Shown here one piece after another: positions 43,190 to 54,805 of a DNA stretch of 64,000 nt; positions within the stretch are counted from its first letter, which is position 1, and the number at the start of each line of letters is the position of its first letter. The stretch lies in contig JAETXT010000004.1 of assembly GCA_019188255.1 (NCBI GenBank), forward strand, positions 1,116,001 to 1,180,000, written 5' to 3'. The DNA is from Verticillium longisporum (lineage: Eukaryota; Ascomycota; Sordariomycetes; Glomerellales; Plectosphaerellaceae). A program made the position numbers and the translations under genes. Below the pieces are notes generated by a model. The model saw only the letters and a list, made by a program, of their open reading frames with translations, had not been told where the DNA came from and did not search any database.

Positions 43190-46100
43190 GAAGTTCTATC
43201 TTCTAATATATTGCTCTAGCTAGAATCGCTATACCCTATTATATTAAGGGATTTATTATAAGTATATATAAGACCTATATCTAGATATTTATTTAAATAA
43301 GCCTATATTGTATTTAAAGTAATAAAATACTCTTTAGAGGGGTTATTTATATATCTAGAATATCTATTTATTAAATAAATAATATCTAGTCTACTATATA
43401 AGGCTAAATATAATAAAGAGCCTATTTCCTATTAATATTAGAGGATTTCTAAATTTATAGCTTATAAGGAATTTAATATTAAAGCTATTTTTAATATATT
43501 AGGCGTATCTATTACTTTTAAATTTAATTTATTATATTTTATAAGAATTCTCTCGTAATATAACTTTTAGGATATATATAGAAGCTTTTCTTCTTTATTG
43601 ATAATTATTTTATTACCTAAAAAGGTATTAATAAGTCCTAAATCTTTAAGATTTAATATAGTTTAAAGTTTAGCTTATATAGTAGATATTATTTTAGCTA
43701 TTTTAGCTATTATAATTATATCGTTAATATAATAGAGTAATATAGCCTTTAAAGGTAATATAAATACCTTTAAATTAAATTCTAATATATTAAAACCTAA
43801 GCTATTTAAAGCTTTAAGTAGATATTCGTACTAGAGCCTAGGGGACTATTTTAACCTATATAAGGCTTTATTTAGCTTATATATATAGTTTTCTCGTATA
43901 GAGAAACTAGTAGGTTAAATAACGTATATATCCTTATCTATATCTACGTAGATAAATATATTATTAATATCTAATTATTTAAAATCCTAGCCTAGATTTA
44001 GACTTAATATAAAAGCTAGTCTATAGCTTTTAGGCCTATAAGTAGTACTAAAGGTCTCTAGGTAATCTATATTAATAATTTAGTTAAATCCTTAAACTAC
44101 CTATCTAGCCTCATATTTTATTAGATTTTTATTTATATCGTATTTTATTTTATAATCCTATCTACCCCCTAATATATTAGCTTCTTTAAATAAGGTATTT
44201 TTATTAATTAAAGACTAAGTATTTTAATCTATTAATTACTAAAATTCTAAATTTATAGCTTTATTCTAATTATCTTTATTAGGGCTATTAATAGCTTAGC
44301 TATAAATAGTAGGTTCCTTTATATTATTTATAATAAGGATATAGTTCTAGCCTAGGAAATTAAAGGAGTCCCTTAATAATATATCTAATATATTTAATAA
44401 ATCGGCCGATATTATATAAATATAATCTTTAGGTTTCTAAATTTTAGGAAGCTCTATAGTTATTTTTAGGTTTTTATTATTAATTATATTACTAATAATT
44501 ATATTATTATTACCTTTAATTAGAGGTAAAGCTATTATTTTATTTATTTCTAAATTAAATAATTTAAAGTCTTCTAAATTTAGAAAGTCCTTTTCTATTA
44601 TTAAAGGTATAAGAGTAATAAATTTATTTTCTAATATATATATATCTCTAGTCTAGATAACGTTCCTAAATTAAGTATTATATATTTTATAGTTATAATC
44701 GTCTATACCTATTAAGACGGATTTACTAGCTCTTTCGTCTAGTTTCTTTATTAAAGGTTCTTTATTTTTATAATAGGCTATAGAACCCTATATTTTTATA
44801 TTATCGATATTAAGTATTTTATTTTCTTTTAATTTATAAGGTATTTTAAACCCTATAGAGCTATTAGGAGTTCTATTATATATATATATAGTAATATACG
44901 CTGCGTCTCCCTATAGATATAAGGGTAATCCTAAGTAGAAAATTAAGGACCTTATTTTATCTATTATAATCCTTATAACTTATTCTATAAACCCTTATAA
45001 TTTATAAGTATATAGTAGTTTTATTATATATTTTACTCCTATAAACGTATTTTAATGCTTTTATTTATAAATTCTTTACTATTCTCGGTATTAAATTCCT
45101 TTATTTTATAATTAAGCTTATTATTTTCTATTTCTTAACGGAACTTATTAAGCTTATTAAAAACGACTTCTTTTAATTTATTAAATAAAAGGAATATCTA
45201 GATATATTTAATATATTTATCTTTTATAAAGAGAATCTATTTTTTATTATTATAAGTTATAGGGGTTATAGGACTTACTAAATCTACGTATAGATTCTCT
45301 AAGTATATATATTCTTTATATTTATTAAGGGATATCTTATTTATTATATTAATAAGTTTACCCCTTTTATAGGCTTTCTAATTTTCTATTTTATATATAG
45401 CTATAGTATCTATAAATCTCTTATATATAGATTTCAGGGCCTTTATATTATAGTATATAAATCGGGTATATAAGGTATAAGCCTCTTCTAAAGATATTAT
45501 AGTATTAGATTTAAGTCTATTATTAATCCTTATTTTATATATATTATTATAGAGAATATTCTACTTTAATTCTTAATTATTCTTAAACCTATTATATTTA
45601 TTCTTTTAAAGATTATCGAATATAGCTTAAAATCTAGACTTATTAATAGATTTAATATTATATTTAAGAACTAAAGTAGAAGTCTAATATAGATTATTTT
45701 TAAGAGGTACTATCGTTATATATATATCTTTATAATATAGATTTATTTAATTATTTCCTCTAATATATAAATAACCTATTTTATTTAAAATAAATAGATT
45801 AATTATATTAATACTTAATTAAGGTATATAGAAGTAGTCTTTTAATATTATATCTTTAAGGGTATCTTTTAAAGATATAATAATATCGTTTAGGCCTTCT
45901 AGGGATATAGAATTAGCTTTTCCCTAAGAAGCCTTTAAATTATTATATTTTTAGAAATAATTAAAAATAATTTATTTAAAATTATATAAATCGTAGTAAC
46001 AATATCTATAATAAAACTAATATTAATATTAGAATTTTCTACTTTATTAACTAGATTATCTATATATAATATATTAATATAGTTATAATATAATATATTA

Positions 46101-47579
46101 AGGGCTATATCTATTTTAGGATTTTTATCTATTTAGTTTCCGATTTAAATTTCTTCGAAGGTTATTAAATCTTTATTATCTTCTTCTTCTTCTATAATTA
46201 TATCCTCTTTAATAGAAGGGTTTTTATAATTTTCTTTATACTTTAAGACTATTAAAGCTATTTATTTATTTTCCCTTTTATCCTTAGGATTTATATTATC
46301 TTTATTATTATTTTTAGAAGAATTAGAGGGATTTTCTAGGTTTTTCTAAGACGAGGGACGTTTCTAAGGGTATAAGAAAAAGTAGTCTTCTTCTATATAA
46401 TTTTTTATTTTATAATATTTATAAAATATACCTTTAATCTTTTTCTAGGGTTTTTTAGTTATTCTTAAAGGCTTTTTAATTCCTTAAAGAATTAAAATTT
46501 TCCTTTTATTTTTCTAAGACCTATTAGAATCTAGAAAAGAGAATATAACTTTTTCTAATAAATAATTAGAAAGATCTTAATAAAGAGCTTATATTATATA
46601 GGTTATAGTATTCTTATTTCTATCCTATATTTTATATAAGATTTAGGCTTTTATTACTTATTCTAGAAGGTCTAATTTTCTATTCTTTAATTCTTCTAAT
46701 AATTCTATAACTTTATAAAAAAAGTTTTCTATAGAATTAAAATTAGAAAGATCTAGAGCGAAAAACGATATTAAAACGTCGAAATCGGCTTAAAAACCTT
46801 TTAATTCGTATAGCTCTTATAGTTTTTTCTAGATTTCTAAGGGATTTAATAAGCTATTAATCTAAATAAATAGGCCTATATTTAGGGTATTTAATATATT
46901 CCTTATAGCTTTAAGGGCCTCTATATATTTTTCTTTAATTAAATTAATAGGAAGAGGTTTAATAATTTCTTCTAATTTAATTCCCTAAGATAGGAAAAAA
47001 GACTTAATTTATATAATCTAAATCTTATATCTATTATTATTTTTAAGCTTTTAGAAGGATAGTTTAAAGGTACCTTTATCTATAGCTAGAAAGTATTAGA
47101 GAGGTATTATAATATAGTAAAGTATAATATATTAATAAGGATTATTTAAGAATAAGAAGAGGTATTAAAATAAAAAGTATATTAATAGAAAGAGGATCTT
47201 CTAATACTTCTTATATCTAAAAGGGAACCTTATAAATAAAGAGATAATAGTATAAAAGGCTATTAAAATATATATATAAGTATAATTAAAAGTTAAACTA
47301 ATAATTACGATTACTTAACGACGAAAGGAGCTATTAATATAAAAAATATATTAGAAGATAGAGAATCTTCTAAGGATTAAGGATAAGCTAATAAAAGTTA
47401 AAATAACCTAGTAAATAATAATTAAGAAGAAGTTAAAGTTATTAAGTAATTAAAGAATTACTATCTCGATTATTTATAGTTTAATTTTAAAATAGATCGG
47501 AAATCTAGGCTTATAACCTATTAATATATATCGTAATCGATATAGGAGGTATTAAGTAATAATTAAGGGTATAGCTTAA
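43190..47579 (-). mobile_element. RIP-degraded Ty1/copia retrotransposon remnant
   Basis: Stop-riddled AT-rich DNA. Read on the minus strand, about 43990-43660 still spells copia reverse transcriptase: YIYKLNKALYRLK, SPRLWYEYLLKALNSLGF, and YIND where the active YVDD motif should be (G-to-A changes). Minus strand about 45350-45000 retains integrase text (RTDNGKEFINKS-like). The domain order on the minus strand (integrase right of reverse transcriptase) is the copia order. An RNase-H-like part lies near 43400 and gag would lie towards 46000-47500, where nothing is readable. The pogo element sits at its 3' end, the intact gypsy element abuts its 5' end. No functional protein can come from it. 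Confidence 0.75.
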
Positions 47580-48055
47580 TGTAACAACCAAGGAAGCAGG
47601 GCGGCCGCGAATCGACGACCCCGCGATCAGGGAACGCGATAAGATAAGAATCGGGCCCACCTGGCAAATCACGTGATGGCTCACTCAGACATAAAGGGTG
47701 AGTCGTCGGGCTCACCAAGGACGCCGCAGTGAGCCAGGGAATGGCTCACGGGATAACACACCGTGATCCTAACATCATGGATCACCAACAACTAACCAGT
47801 GAGCCATCCAACATGAGCTCACCACCTAACACAACAAGGACAGGATGGCAGGTATATAAGGACGGACATTCTGGACTTGTAGATACATTCTTTCTCACGA
47901 CAGTGATCAATCTAAGTCTTACCTTGTATTCATTGTAACGAGTGCGCAACGCCTTACGACACCACATCGTCTCAGAGTCACAACCTAAGCTTCTGCAAAC
48001 AGCAACCCCAACCCTCTGACAGTGTTCCCCCTTCGGAAGCTGCCAGGTCGTAACA
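47580..48055 (+). repeat. 5' LTR of the chromovirus
   Basis: 476 bp, TGTAACAACC..GGTCGTAACA. It contains a TATA box (TATATAAG at about 47853) with the likely U3/R border downstream. At least five GGCTCAC/GTGAGCC motifs lie upstream of the TATA box (47678, 47709, 47729, 47743, 47799). A small ORF over this LTR occurs identically in the 3' LTR and is not a gene. Confidence 0.95.
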
Positions 48056-48118
48056 TTTTGATCACTCTTGTTCAGTAGGTTTACCTTGTGACACTGAGCA
48101 ATACTTACCACAGGAACA

Positions 48119-50062
48119 ATGTCCACCAACAGCGTCGGAAACAGCGCCAGCAACTTGGCCGCTATGATCCAGGAGCTCCGTTCGGAGAACGAACAGCTCC
48201 GAGCCTCAATGCAACAACTTCAAGGCGGAACGAGCATGAAGGCTCTTCCCCCTCAGTCATTCGACGGCAACCCTAGGGCACTTCAATCTTTCATCACCCA
48301 GGTACGCCAGTACCACAAAGCCAATGAGGGCCAACTCAAGTACTGGGGCGAGAAGGTCGCCAACGCCTCCTCTTACCTCAAAGGGGACGCCTTGCACTGG
48401 TTCGAACCCTTCATTAGGGACTATTCCACCCACACCAAGAAAGAAGATATGAAGCAGGCCACCCAGGACATCTACGCCGGTATGAACGCATTCGAAGAAG
48501 CCATTAAAGGAGCGTTTGGGGACGTGGACGAGGAACGACAAAACGAAAGAAAAATCCTTCAGCTCAAACAGACGGGGCCAGCCACTAAATACGCCACGGA
48601 GTTTCGACTCTTAGCCAGTCGACTCGATTGGACAGAGTCCGCTCTCATGGCCCGTTTCTACGAAGGACTCAAAGACGCCGTCAAGGACGACCTCATCCGG
48701 GAGGATAGACCCGAAACCCTCACCGAATACATCGCCATGGCCGTCAAAATTGACGATCGCCAGTACGAACGCAGAATAGAAAAAGGACGGAAGCCCGCTA
48801 TAGGACCATGGAACCCACGCATCCCCCACCATCGATCCAATCAAGGACGCAAGTACCAGCACGACAAACCCCGCGTCAGCACGGCTTGGGGACAGACCAC
48901 CCATGCAGGACCCATGGAGCTCGACAATACCAGACATGGCAAACCGAAGGATCTCAAGGACATGAAATGCTACAACTGCGGCAAAAACGGGCATATGGCT
49001 CGAGAATGCCGGCAACCTAAGAAACCCTGGAAACCCGTAAACGAACGACAGCTCAACCATACTCAACACCAGGACCATGCCAAAACTAACTGGACCTTCT
49101 GTTACCAGGACGATTGCCTGACCCACAAAGACAGTAAGGAACAGAATGGATGGTTCCCCAGGGCACCTACGGGACAAAGAACCCTGGCCATGATGGTCAC
49201 CACCAGGAAGGAAAGACGAATTCAGAAATGGGCCCAGCAAGTAACGCCGGAGACCCAGGAAATCGATACAGACGAAGAAAGAGCCTACGAACATGCTCAC
49301 CCAGAACCACAATCAGCTCCCCACGTAGGACTGATGAACGACACAGAATGGGATGAATACACACGAGCCAGCGAAGAAGAATCTCCGCTCGGACAGACCC
49401 AACCCCACATGCCTATGCAGGCATACGAAGTTAGCAGCGCCAGCGAGGACTATGACCCCCTGGTACCATGGAACGAACTCATCTACTACGGGACCAAACC
49501 ATGGAAGGCCAGCACCCGAAAGCGAGAAAGCACCAAAGAAAACGTACGACTCATGGTAGGAGACCACCCGGCACTTCACCACGCCCACGAACAACACTAC
49601 CAGTTGTTCTGGCCCGAATGCGTCTACGACGACTGTGAATACCACTTCAAGGAGAAGGCCGCACACCGGTTTCTCCCGCGCAACCACTGGATCGAGCCAC
49701 GAGTGAAGGTAGAGTTCGAACAGGAGAGTCGCAAATGGATCCTACACATGGACGAATACAGTCAGGGTCGGCTCACGTTCCGACCAGACCCCGCTTATCA
49801 CGACAAATGCTACCAAGACAACGCCAGATGGGAGGACTGCGATAATGACGCGTGCATGAAGCACTACATCGCCAAAGCCAGAGATTGGAGACTCCATCGC
49901 ATGAAGGACGTCAGGAAGCCACTCTTCCGCGTCCACTACAAGAGCGACGAGAGGAACGACAACTCGGACGGACCATCCATGACATGGCCACCCACTACGC
50001 CACCCTCTTCGGGAAAAGGCAAGCGTCGGTCGAACAGGGACAACGACCGACGAAGGAAGTAA
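48119..50062 (+). CDS. Gag polyprotein of the chromovirus
   Basis: 647 aa. An N-terminal coiled-coil (IQELRSENEQLRASMQQLQ), a retrotransposon-gag capsid domain (residues about 45-220, with YLKGDALHWFEPFIRDY and ATKYATEFRLLASRLDW), and a CCHC zinc knuckle, CYNCGKNGHMAREC (about 284-297), that packages RNA. A long acidic, Trp/His/Tyr-rich tail of unusual length follows, containing repeated W/D/E motifs and ending in a basic SGKGKRRSNRDNDRRRK. The last part overlaps the protease frame, with the slippery heptamer at 50011. Confidence 0.92.
   Translation: MSTNSVGNSASNLAAMIQELRSENEQLRASMQQLQGGTSMKALPPQSFDGNPRALQSFITQVRQYHKANEGQLKYWGEKVANASSYLKGDALHWFEPFIRDYSTHTKKEDMKQATQDIYAGMNAFEEAIKGAFGDVDEERQNERKILQLKQTGPATKYATEFRLLASRLDWTESALMARFYEGLKDAVKDDLIREDRPETLTEYIAMAVKIDDRQYERRIEKGRKPAIGPWNPRIPHHRSNQGRKYQHDKPRVSTAWGQTTHAGPMELDNTRHGKPKDLKDMKCYNCGKNGHMARECRQPKKPWKPVNERQLNHTQHQDHAKTNWTFCYQDDCLTHKDSKEQNGWFPRAPTGQRTLAMMVTTRKERRIQKWAQQVTPETQEIDTDEERAYEHAHPEPQSAPHVGLMNDTEWDEYTRASEEESPLGQTQPHMPMQAYEVSSASEDYDPLVPWNELIYYGTKPWKASTRKRESTKENVRLMVGDHPALHHAHEQHYQLFWPECVYDDCEYHFKEKAAHRFLPRNHWIEPRVKVEFEQESRKWILHMDEYSQGRLTFRPDPAYHDKCYQDNARWEDCDNDACMKHYIAKARDWRLHRMKDVRKPLFRVHYKSDERNDNSDGPSMTWPPTTPPSSGKGKRRSNRDNDRRRK
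50011..50017 (+). other. Candidate -1 programmed ribosomal frameshift site, GGGAAAA
   Basis: The heptamer G GGA AAA fits X XXY YYZ in the gag frame and lies inside the gag/pol overlap. A -1 slip moves translation into the protease frame (..GKRQASVEQGQRPTKEV..), which stays open into the protease domain. A downstream stimulatory structure has not been tested. Confidence 0.6.
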
Positions 50063-53000
50063 GAGCAATCTGCTCAGCCGAACGAACCCACGGCACGAAT
50101 CACCTCTACGTGAGAATAAACGTAGGAGGACGATGGGCAAGCGCGCTACTAGACAGCGGCGCCCAGGGCAACTACATGAGCCCCGAATACATCAACAAGA
50201 ATAAGATCACATGGAAATATAAGGAGGAACCCTATCAACTCAGCACGGTGGAAGGACAAGCGGTCTCATACGGAGGAGGGATCGTGAACACGGAGACTGC
50301 GCCCCTCCAGGTGTTCATCTCTCGCCGTCAAGGTCACATAACCTTCGACATCACCAACATGGGAGGAAAACAAATCATCCTAGGCATCCCATGGCTCAGA
50401 GAATGGAACCCTCAGATTGACTGGACAGCTGGCCGCGTCCAGTGGAGTACGTCAGCCCCTGAGGAAAGACCCACGAGCGGTCTCTCAAGCGACCTCCAAC
50501 TAGCCCTCACGAATAGGGACAACTCAGAGGAGACAACCCCGGAGGAGCTCACAACAGAACAGCAAGAAAGACTGCAGAACGTACCCAAGGAATACTGGAA
50601 GTACGAAAAGATCTTCAGGGAAGAAGTCGACACGGTGCTACCTAAGCACACACACTACGACCACGAAATCCCAATCAAGGAAGGGAGAGCCCCCGATTTA
50701 ACAAGATCTACGGATTAAACCCTCGACAGATGGATACTCTCGACGAGTATCTCAAGGAGAACCTCAGAAAAGGATACATCCGACCATCGACATCCCCAGC
50801 AGGATACCCGATTCTCTTTGTGCCAAAGAAGAATGGCAAGGAAAGACTATGCGTCGACTACAGACAGTTGAACGACATTACCATCAAGAACTGCTACCCA
50901 TTGCCTCTGATATCAGAACTCAGGGACGCATTAGCAGGAGCCAATTGGTTCACAGCGCTCGATCTCAAAGGAGCATACAACCTCATCCGCATCAAGGATG
51001 GAGAAGAATGGAAAACAGCATTCCGAACACGACGAGGACACTACGAGTATTTGGTCATGCCATTCGGATTGACCAACGCCCCCGCAACCTTCCAAAACAT
51101 GATCAACGATGTACTGCGAGAATTCCTGGACGTCTTCGTGGTAGTGTACCTCGATGACATTCTGATTTTCTCGAAGACGATGGAAGAGCACAAGGGACAC
51201 GTCCACCAGGTCCTCACACGACTACACCAGCACGAGCTGTTAGTGGAGCCTGAAAAAGCCAAGTTCCACACACAGGAAGTAGATTTCCTAGGGTATACGA
51301 TCACCACAGGAGAAATCAGGATGGAAAAATCCAAAGTAGCAGCCATCAGGGAATGGCCTACACCAAAAACGTCAAGGACGTCAGAGCATTCCTCGGTTTC
51401 GTCAACTTCTATCGACGATTCCTAAAAGGATACAGCAAGACCGCCAATCCTTTGACAAACCTCACGGTCAAGGAAATAGAGTTCGCGTGGAACGAACCCC
51501 AAGAAAAAGCATTTCGCCAAATCATCGACGCCGTCCTCAGCGAGCCAGTCCTCCGGATGATAGACCCCGAAAAACCCATGGAAGTCGAGACAGATGCCTC
51601 CGACTTCGCCATTGGAGGACAGTTAGGCCAGAGGGACGACCAAGGACGATTGCACCCAGTAGCATTCTTCTCGAAAAAGCTACACGGACCAGAGCTCAAC
51701 TATCAGATACACGACAAAGAACTCATGGCAATCATCGAAGCCTTCAAAGAATGGAGAACGTATCTCTCCGGAGCACGACACGAAGTCAAGGTCTACACTG
51801 ACCACAAGAATCTTGCACACTTCACAACGAACAAAGACCTCAACAAACGACAGATTAGATGGGCGGAATTCCTCTCGGAATTCAACTTCACCATCATCTA
51901 CCGCAAAGGATCTGAGAATGGCAGGGCAGATATCTTGAGCAGACGCTCAGACCACGAACAAACCACACCCCCAAACAATAACGCAATCCTCGCAAGCGAC
52001 AAAGAAGGAAATCTAATCCCGTACCACCGTACCTTGGCGGTCACCACACGAATAAAACCCGCCAAGCCACCCAAGAGCACCACAGAGCTCATCGAACAAG
52101 TCCACGGGGCCAAGGCCCACGGACACCAAGGAGTAGCGAAAACATTCGCCCGACTCAGAAAACATCACGACTTCAAAGGAACCAGACAGGACGTCACAGC
52201 AGTGATCCGCAACTGCAACCTCTGCAAGAAAAGCAAGGCAGAGAGACACAGGCCCTATGGAGAACTCAAAGCACTACCAGTACCAACCGCAGCCTGGGAG
52301 TCAGTCTCACTGGACTTCATCACCAGCCTGCCACCATCGAAGGAACCCTTAACTGGGACCTCTTACGACAACATCCTAGTAGTCGTCGACCGACTCACCA
52401 AGTACTCCTACTTTCTCCCGTATAAAGCCACAGGAACGGCAGAAGACCTCGCCTATGTGTTCCTCAGGAACATTGTGGGACAACACGGACTCCCAAAAGA
52501 ACTGGTGTCAGATAGAGACAAGCTCTTCACCAGCAACTTCTGGAAGTCACTCATCGCTCAACTTGGAGCCAAACATAAGCTATCCACGGCTTTTCACCCG
52601 CAGACAGACGGACAGACAGAAAGAACGAACCAGACTCTAGAGCAGTACCTTCGGTGTTATATCAACTACCAACAAGATGACTGGGTCACATTACTACCCA
52701 TCGCACAGTTCGCATACAACAGCTCACCAAGCGAGTCAACAAAGGAATCACCCTTCTATGCCAACTACGGGTACAACCCAACAGCCTACGCGGAACGCCG
52801 CGAAGCACCGGACACGCCAAAAGCGACCAACATTGCGGTCAACATCCGCAAGATCCAGGAACAAATCAAGCTCGACCTCGAGCTCGTACGCACCAGAATG
52901 ACCACGTACGCCAACAAGACAAGGATGAAGGGACCATCCTTACAGGAGGGAGATAGCGTCTACCTCATCCGCCGAAACATCAAAACCAAACGACCAAACG

Positions 53001-53398
53001 ACAAATTGGATTTCAAGAAACTAGGACCATTTAAAATTCTCAAGAAACTCTCGGATACCAACTACCACCTCTCATTACCAGAGAACATGAAGATTCACCC
53101 CGTTTTTCACATTGCACTACTAGAGCCAGCACCACATAACGCACCACTCGAAACAAACGTGGAAGTCGAAAATACCAACGAGTATGAAGTCGAAAGAATC
53201 CTCGATCACAGAAAGATAAGCAAACAAGAAGAATACTTGATCAAATGGAAGAACTATGGGCATGAAGAAAACACATGGGAACCAGTCAAGAACCTGAACT
53301 GCCCGCAGTTGCTCCAAGAATATCATCGCCTGGCACAGGACCAAGGTCGGAAAATTCCTCCCCGAAGCCCAACGAGGACCAGTCCACGACGCCGCTAG
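50018..53398 (+). CDS. Pol polyprotein (PR-RT-RNase H-IN-chromodomain), with two apparent frameshifts
   Basis: Entered from gag by -1 slippage. Protease: LLDSGAQGNYMSPEYI. Reverse transcriptase: RPSTSPAGYPILFVPKKNGK, FTALDLKGAYNLIRI, VMPFGLTNAPATFQ, active site VVYLDDILIFSKT. RNase H: ETDASDFAIGGQL and YTDHKNLAHF. Integrase: H-x-H..C-x2-C zinc domain (NCNLCKKSK), then LDFITSLPPS, LVSDRDKLFTS, HPQTDGQTERTNQTLEQYLR. Chromodomain: VERILDHRK, EYLIKWKNYGHEENTWEP. Breaks: the protease frame ends at 50718 but conserved coding jumps frame at a C5 run (50690-50694), and again at an A5 run (51365-51369) after REWPTPK. One added base in each would restore the frame. As read, the element could not make full-length Pol. 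Confidence 0.88.
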
Positions 53399-53936
53399 CA
53401 CCCCACTCCTGAAGGTCCTGCACCACGTTGGCCTCCTGAGCCTCGAGGCTTAGGTTGTCCCCGCCCAGAGGAAGGACGCCGTCCTCCTCATCCAACTGAC
53501 GAATCCCACGAGCAAACAACTCTTCCCCACGAGCCTTCGCCGCCTTCCGCATCTTGCGAAGACGGGACAAACGACCCAAGGCCGTCGCCAACTTCGTTTG
53601 GAGCACCTCCAACTCCATTTCAGCATCCTCAATCTCAGCTTCTCGCTTCTTCTGCTCTGCAAGAGCCTTTTCCACTAGACGATCATTAGAAAACAGGACC
53701 ATGACCCCACCAGGGACCAACTTACGCGCAGAAACCACGCTCACACCATCACAAGAGCGACCGCGACGGATGCACTCCCCACAGCGAGAAGAACCAGGGG
53801 CGGTCTTACAGACGAGATGTCGCTTGAAGCACCCCGTACAAGGCATCTTGATTTCGCCCTCGGAGTCAATCAAAGCAGCGAGCGCCTTTCTTTGGTCGGT
53901 TTTGGCAGACGAACGTTTTATGACACGACCTGACAT
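53286..53936 (-). CDS. Antisense ORF in the chromovirus: Cys-rich, coiled-coil protein
   Basis: 216 aa on the strand opposite to gag-pol, from an ATG at 53936, ending inside pol (113-bp tail-to-tail overlap with the chromodomain region). A cysteine cluster PCTGCFKRHLVCKT..SSRCGECIRRGRSCDG (C-x2-C-x6-C..C-x2-C-x6-C) resembles a fungal Zn2Cys6 zinc cluster. A coiled coil follows (ALAEQKKREAEIEDAEMELE onward), then an acidic tail. The 3' LTR begins at 54037, 100 bp upstream of its ATG, so the LTR could supply an antisense promoter. No pol homology on this strand explains it. A regulator of the element is a guess; the function is unknown. Confidence 0.7.
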   Translation of the reverse strand: MSGRVIKRSSAKTDQRKALAALIDSEGEIKMPCTGCFKRHLVCKTAPGSSRCGECIRRGRSCDGVSVVSARKLVPGGVMVLFSNDRLVEKALAEQKKREAEIEDAEMELEVLQTKLATALGRLSRLRKMRKAAKARGEELFARGIRQLDEEDGVLPLGGDNLSLEAQEANVVQDLQEWGASGVVDWSSLGFGEEFSDLGPVPGDDILGATAGSSGS

Positions 53937-54036
53937 TTTGTCATGGTTAGTAAGGATGACAAGAGAAGAACCACCGCAGGCGGCTGGGACTTACTACTTA
54001 TGGCCGCTGGGACATCGGCCTGGAGGAGGAGCATCA

Positions 54037-54512
54037 TGTAACAACCAAGGAAGCAGGGCGGCCGCGAATCGACGACCCCGCGATCAGGGAACGCGATAAG
54101 ATAAGAATCGGGCCCACCTGGCAAATCACGTGATGGCTCACTCAGACATAAAGGGTGAGTCGTCGGGCTCACCAAGGACGCCGCAGTGAGCCAGGGAATG
54201 GCTCACGGGATAACACACCGTGATCCTAACATCATGGATCACCAACAACTAACCAGTGAGCCATCCAACATGAGCTCACCACCTAACACAACAAGGACAG
54301 GATGGCAGGTATATAAGGACGGACATTCTGGACTTGTAGATACATTCTTTCTCACGACAGTGATCAATCTAAGTCTTACCTTGTATTCATTGTAACGAGT
54401 GCGCAACGCCTTACGACACCACATCGTCTCAGAGTCACAACCTAAGCTTCTGCAAACAGCAACCCCAACCCTCTGACAGTGTTCCCCCTTCGGAAGCTGC
54501 CAGGTCGTAACA
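54037..54512 (+). repeat. 3' LTR of the chromovirus
   Basis: 476 bp; no difference from 47580-48055 was seen on reading, so the insertion should be recent. Confidence 0.95.
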
Positions 54513-54805
54513 ACTATAACCTAAGTAATAGGATTACGATAAGAAAGGTAAGCTATCTAATATAGACTCACTAACCTAATACCATAAGGATAGAATAATA
54601 GGTATATAAGGACGGGTATTCGGTACTTATAGATATATTCTTTCTTACGATAGTAATTAATCTAAATCTTACTTTATATCTATTATAACGAGTACGCAAC
54701 GCCTTACGACACTATATCGTCTCAGAGTTACAACCTAAGCTTCTATAAATAGCAACCCTAACCCTCTAACAGTGTTCCCCCTTCGGAAGCTGCTAGGTCG
54801 TAACA
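54513..54805 (+). repeat. RIP-degraded, 5'-truncated LTR of the same chromovirus family
   Basis: Aligns with roughly the last 290 bases of the 476-bp LTR in the same orientation, ending GGTCGTAACA. Differences are nearly all C-to-T or G-to-A. It directly abuts the intact 3' LTR and then meets the inverted degraded copy. Confidence 0.85.

Larger units (their letters stand above)
47580..54512 (+). mobile_element. Chromovirus (Ty3/gypsy) LTR retrotransposon, 6,933 bp
   Basis: Two 476-bp LTRs, read as identical, begin TGTAAC and end AACA. They flank gag, then protease, reverse transcriptase, RNase H, integrase and chromodomain, plus an antisense ORF before the 3' LTR. A purine-rich tract (GGAGGAGGAGCA) precedes the 3' LTR as polypurine tract. 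No RIP is seen. No matching target duplication: the five bases before it are CTTAA, after it ACTAT. The left flank is copia-type sequence, the right flank is a RIP-degraded piece of its own LTR family, which suggests recombination after insertion. Confidence 0.93.

Noticed and set aside
47729..47938. 69-aa ORF repeated at 54186-54395
   Set aside because: It lies in the LTR and is duplicated only because the LTR is.
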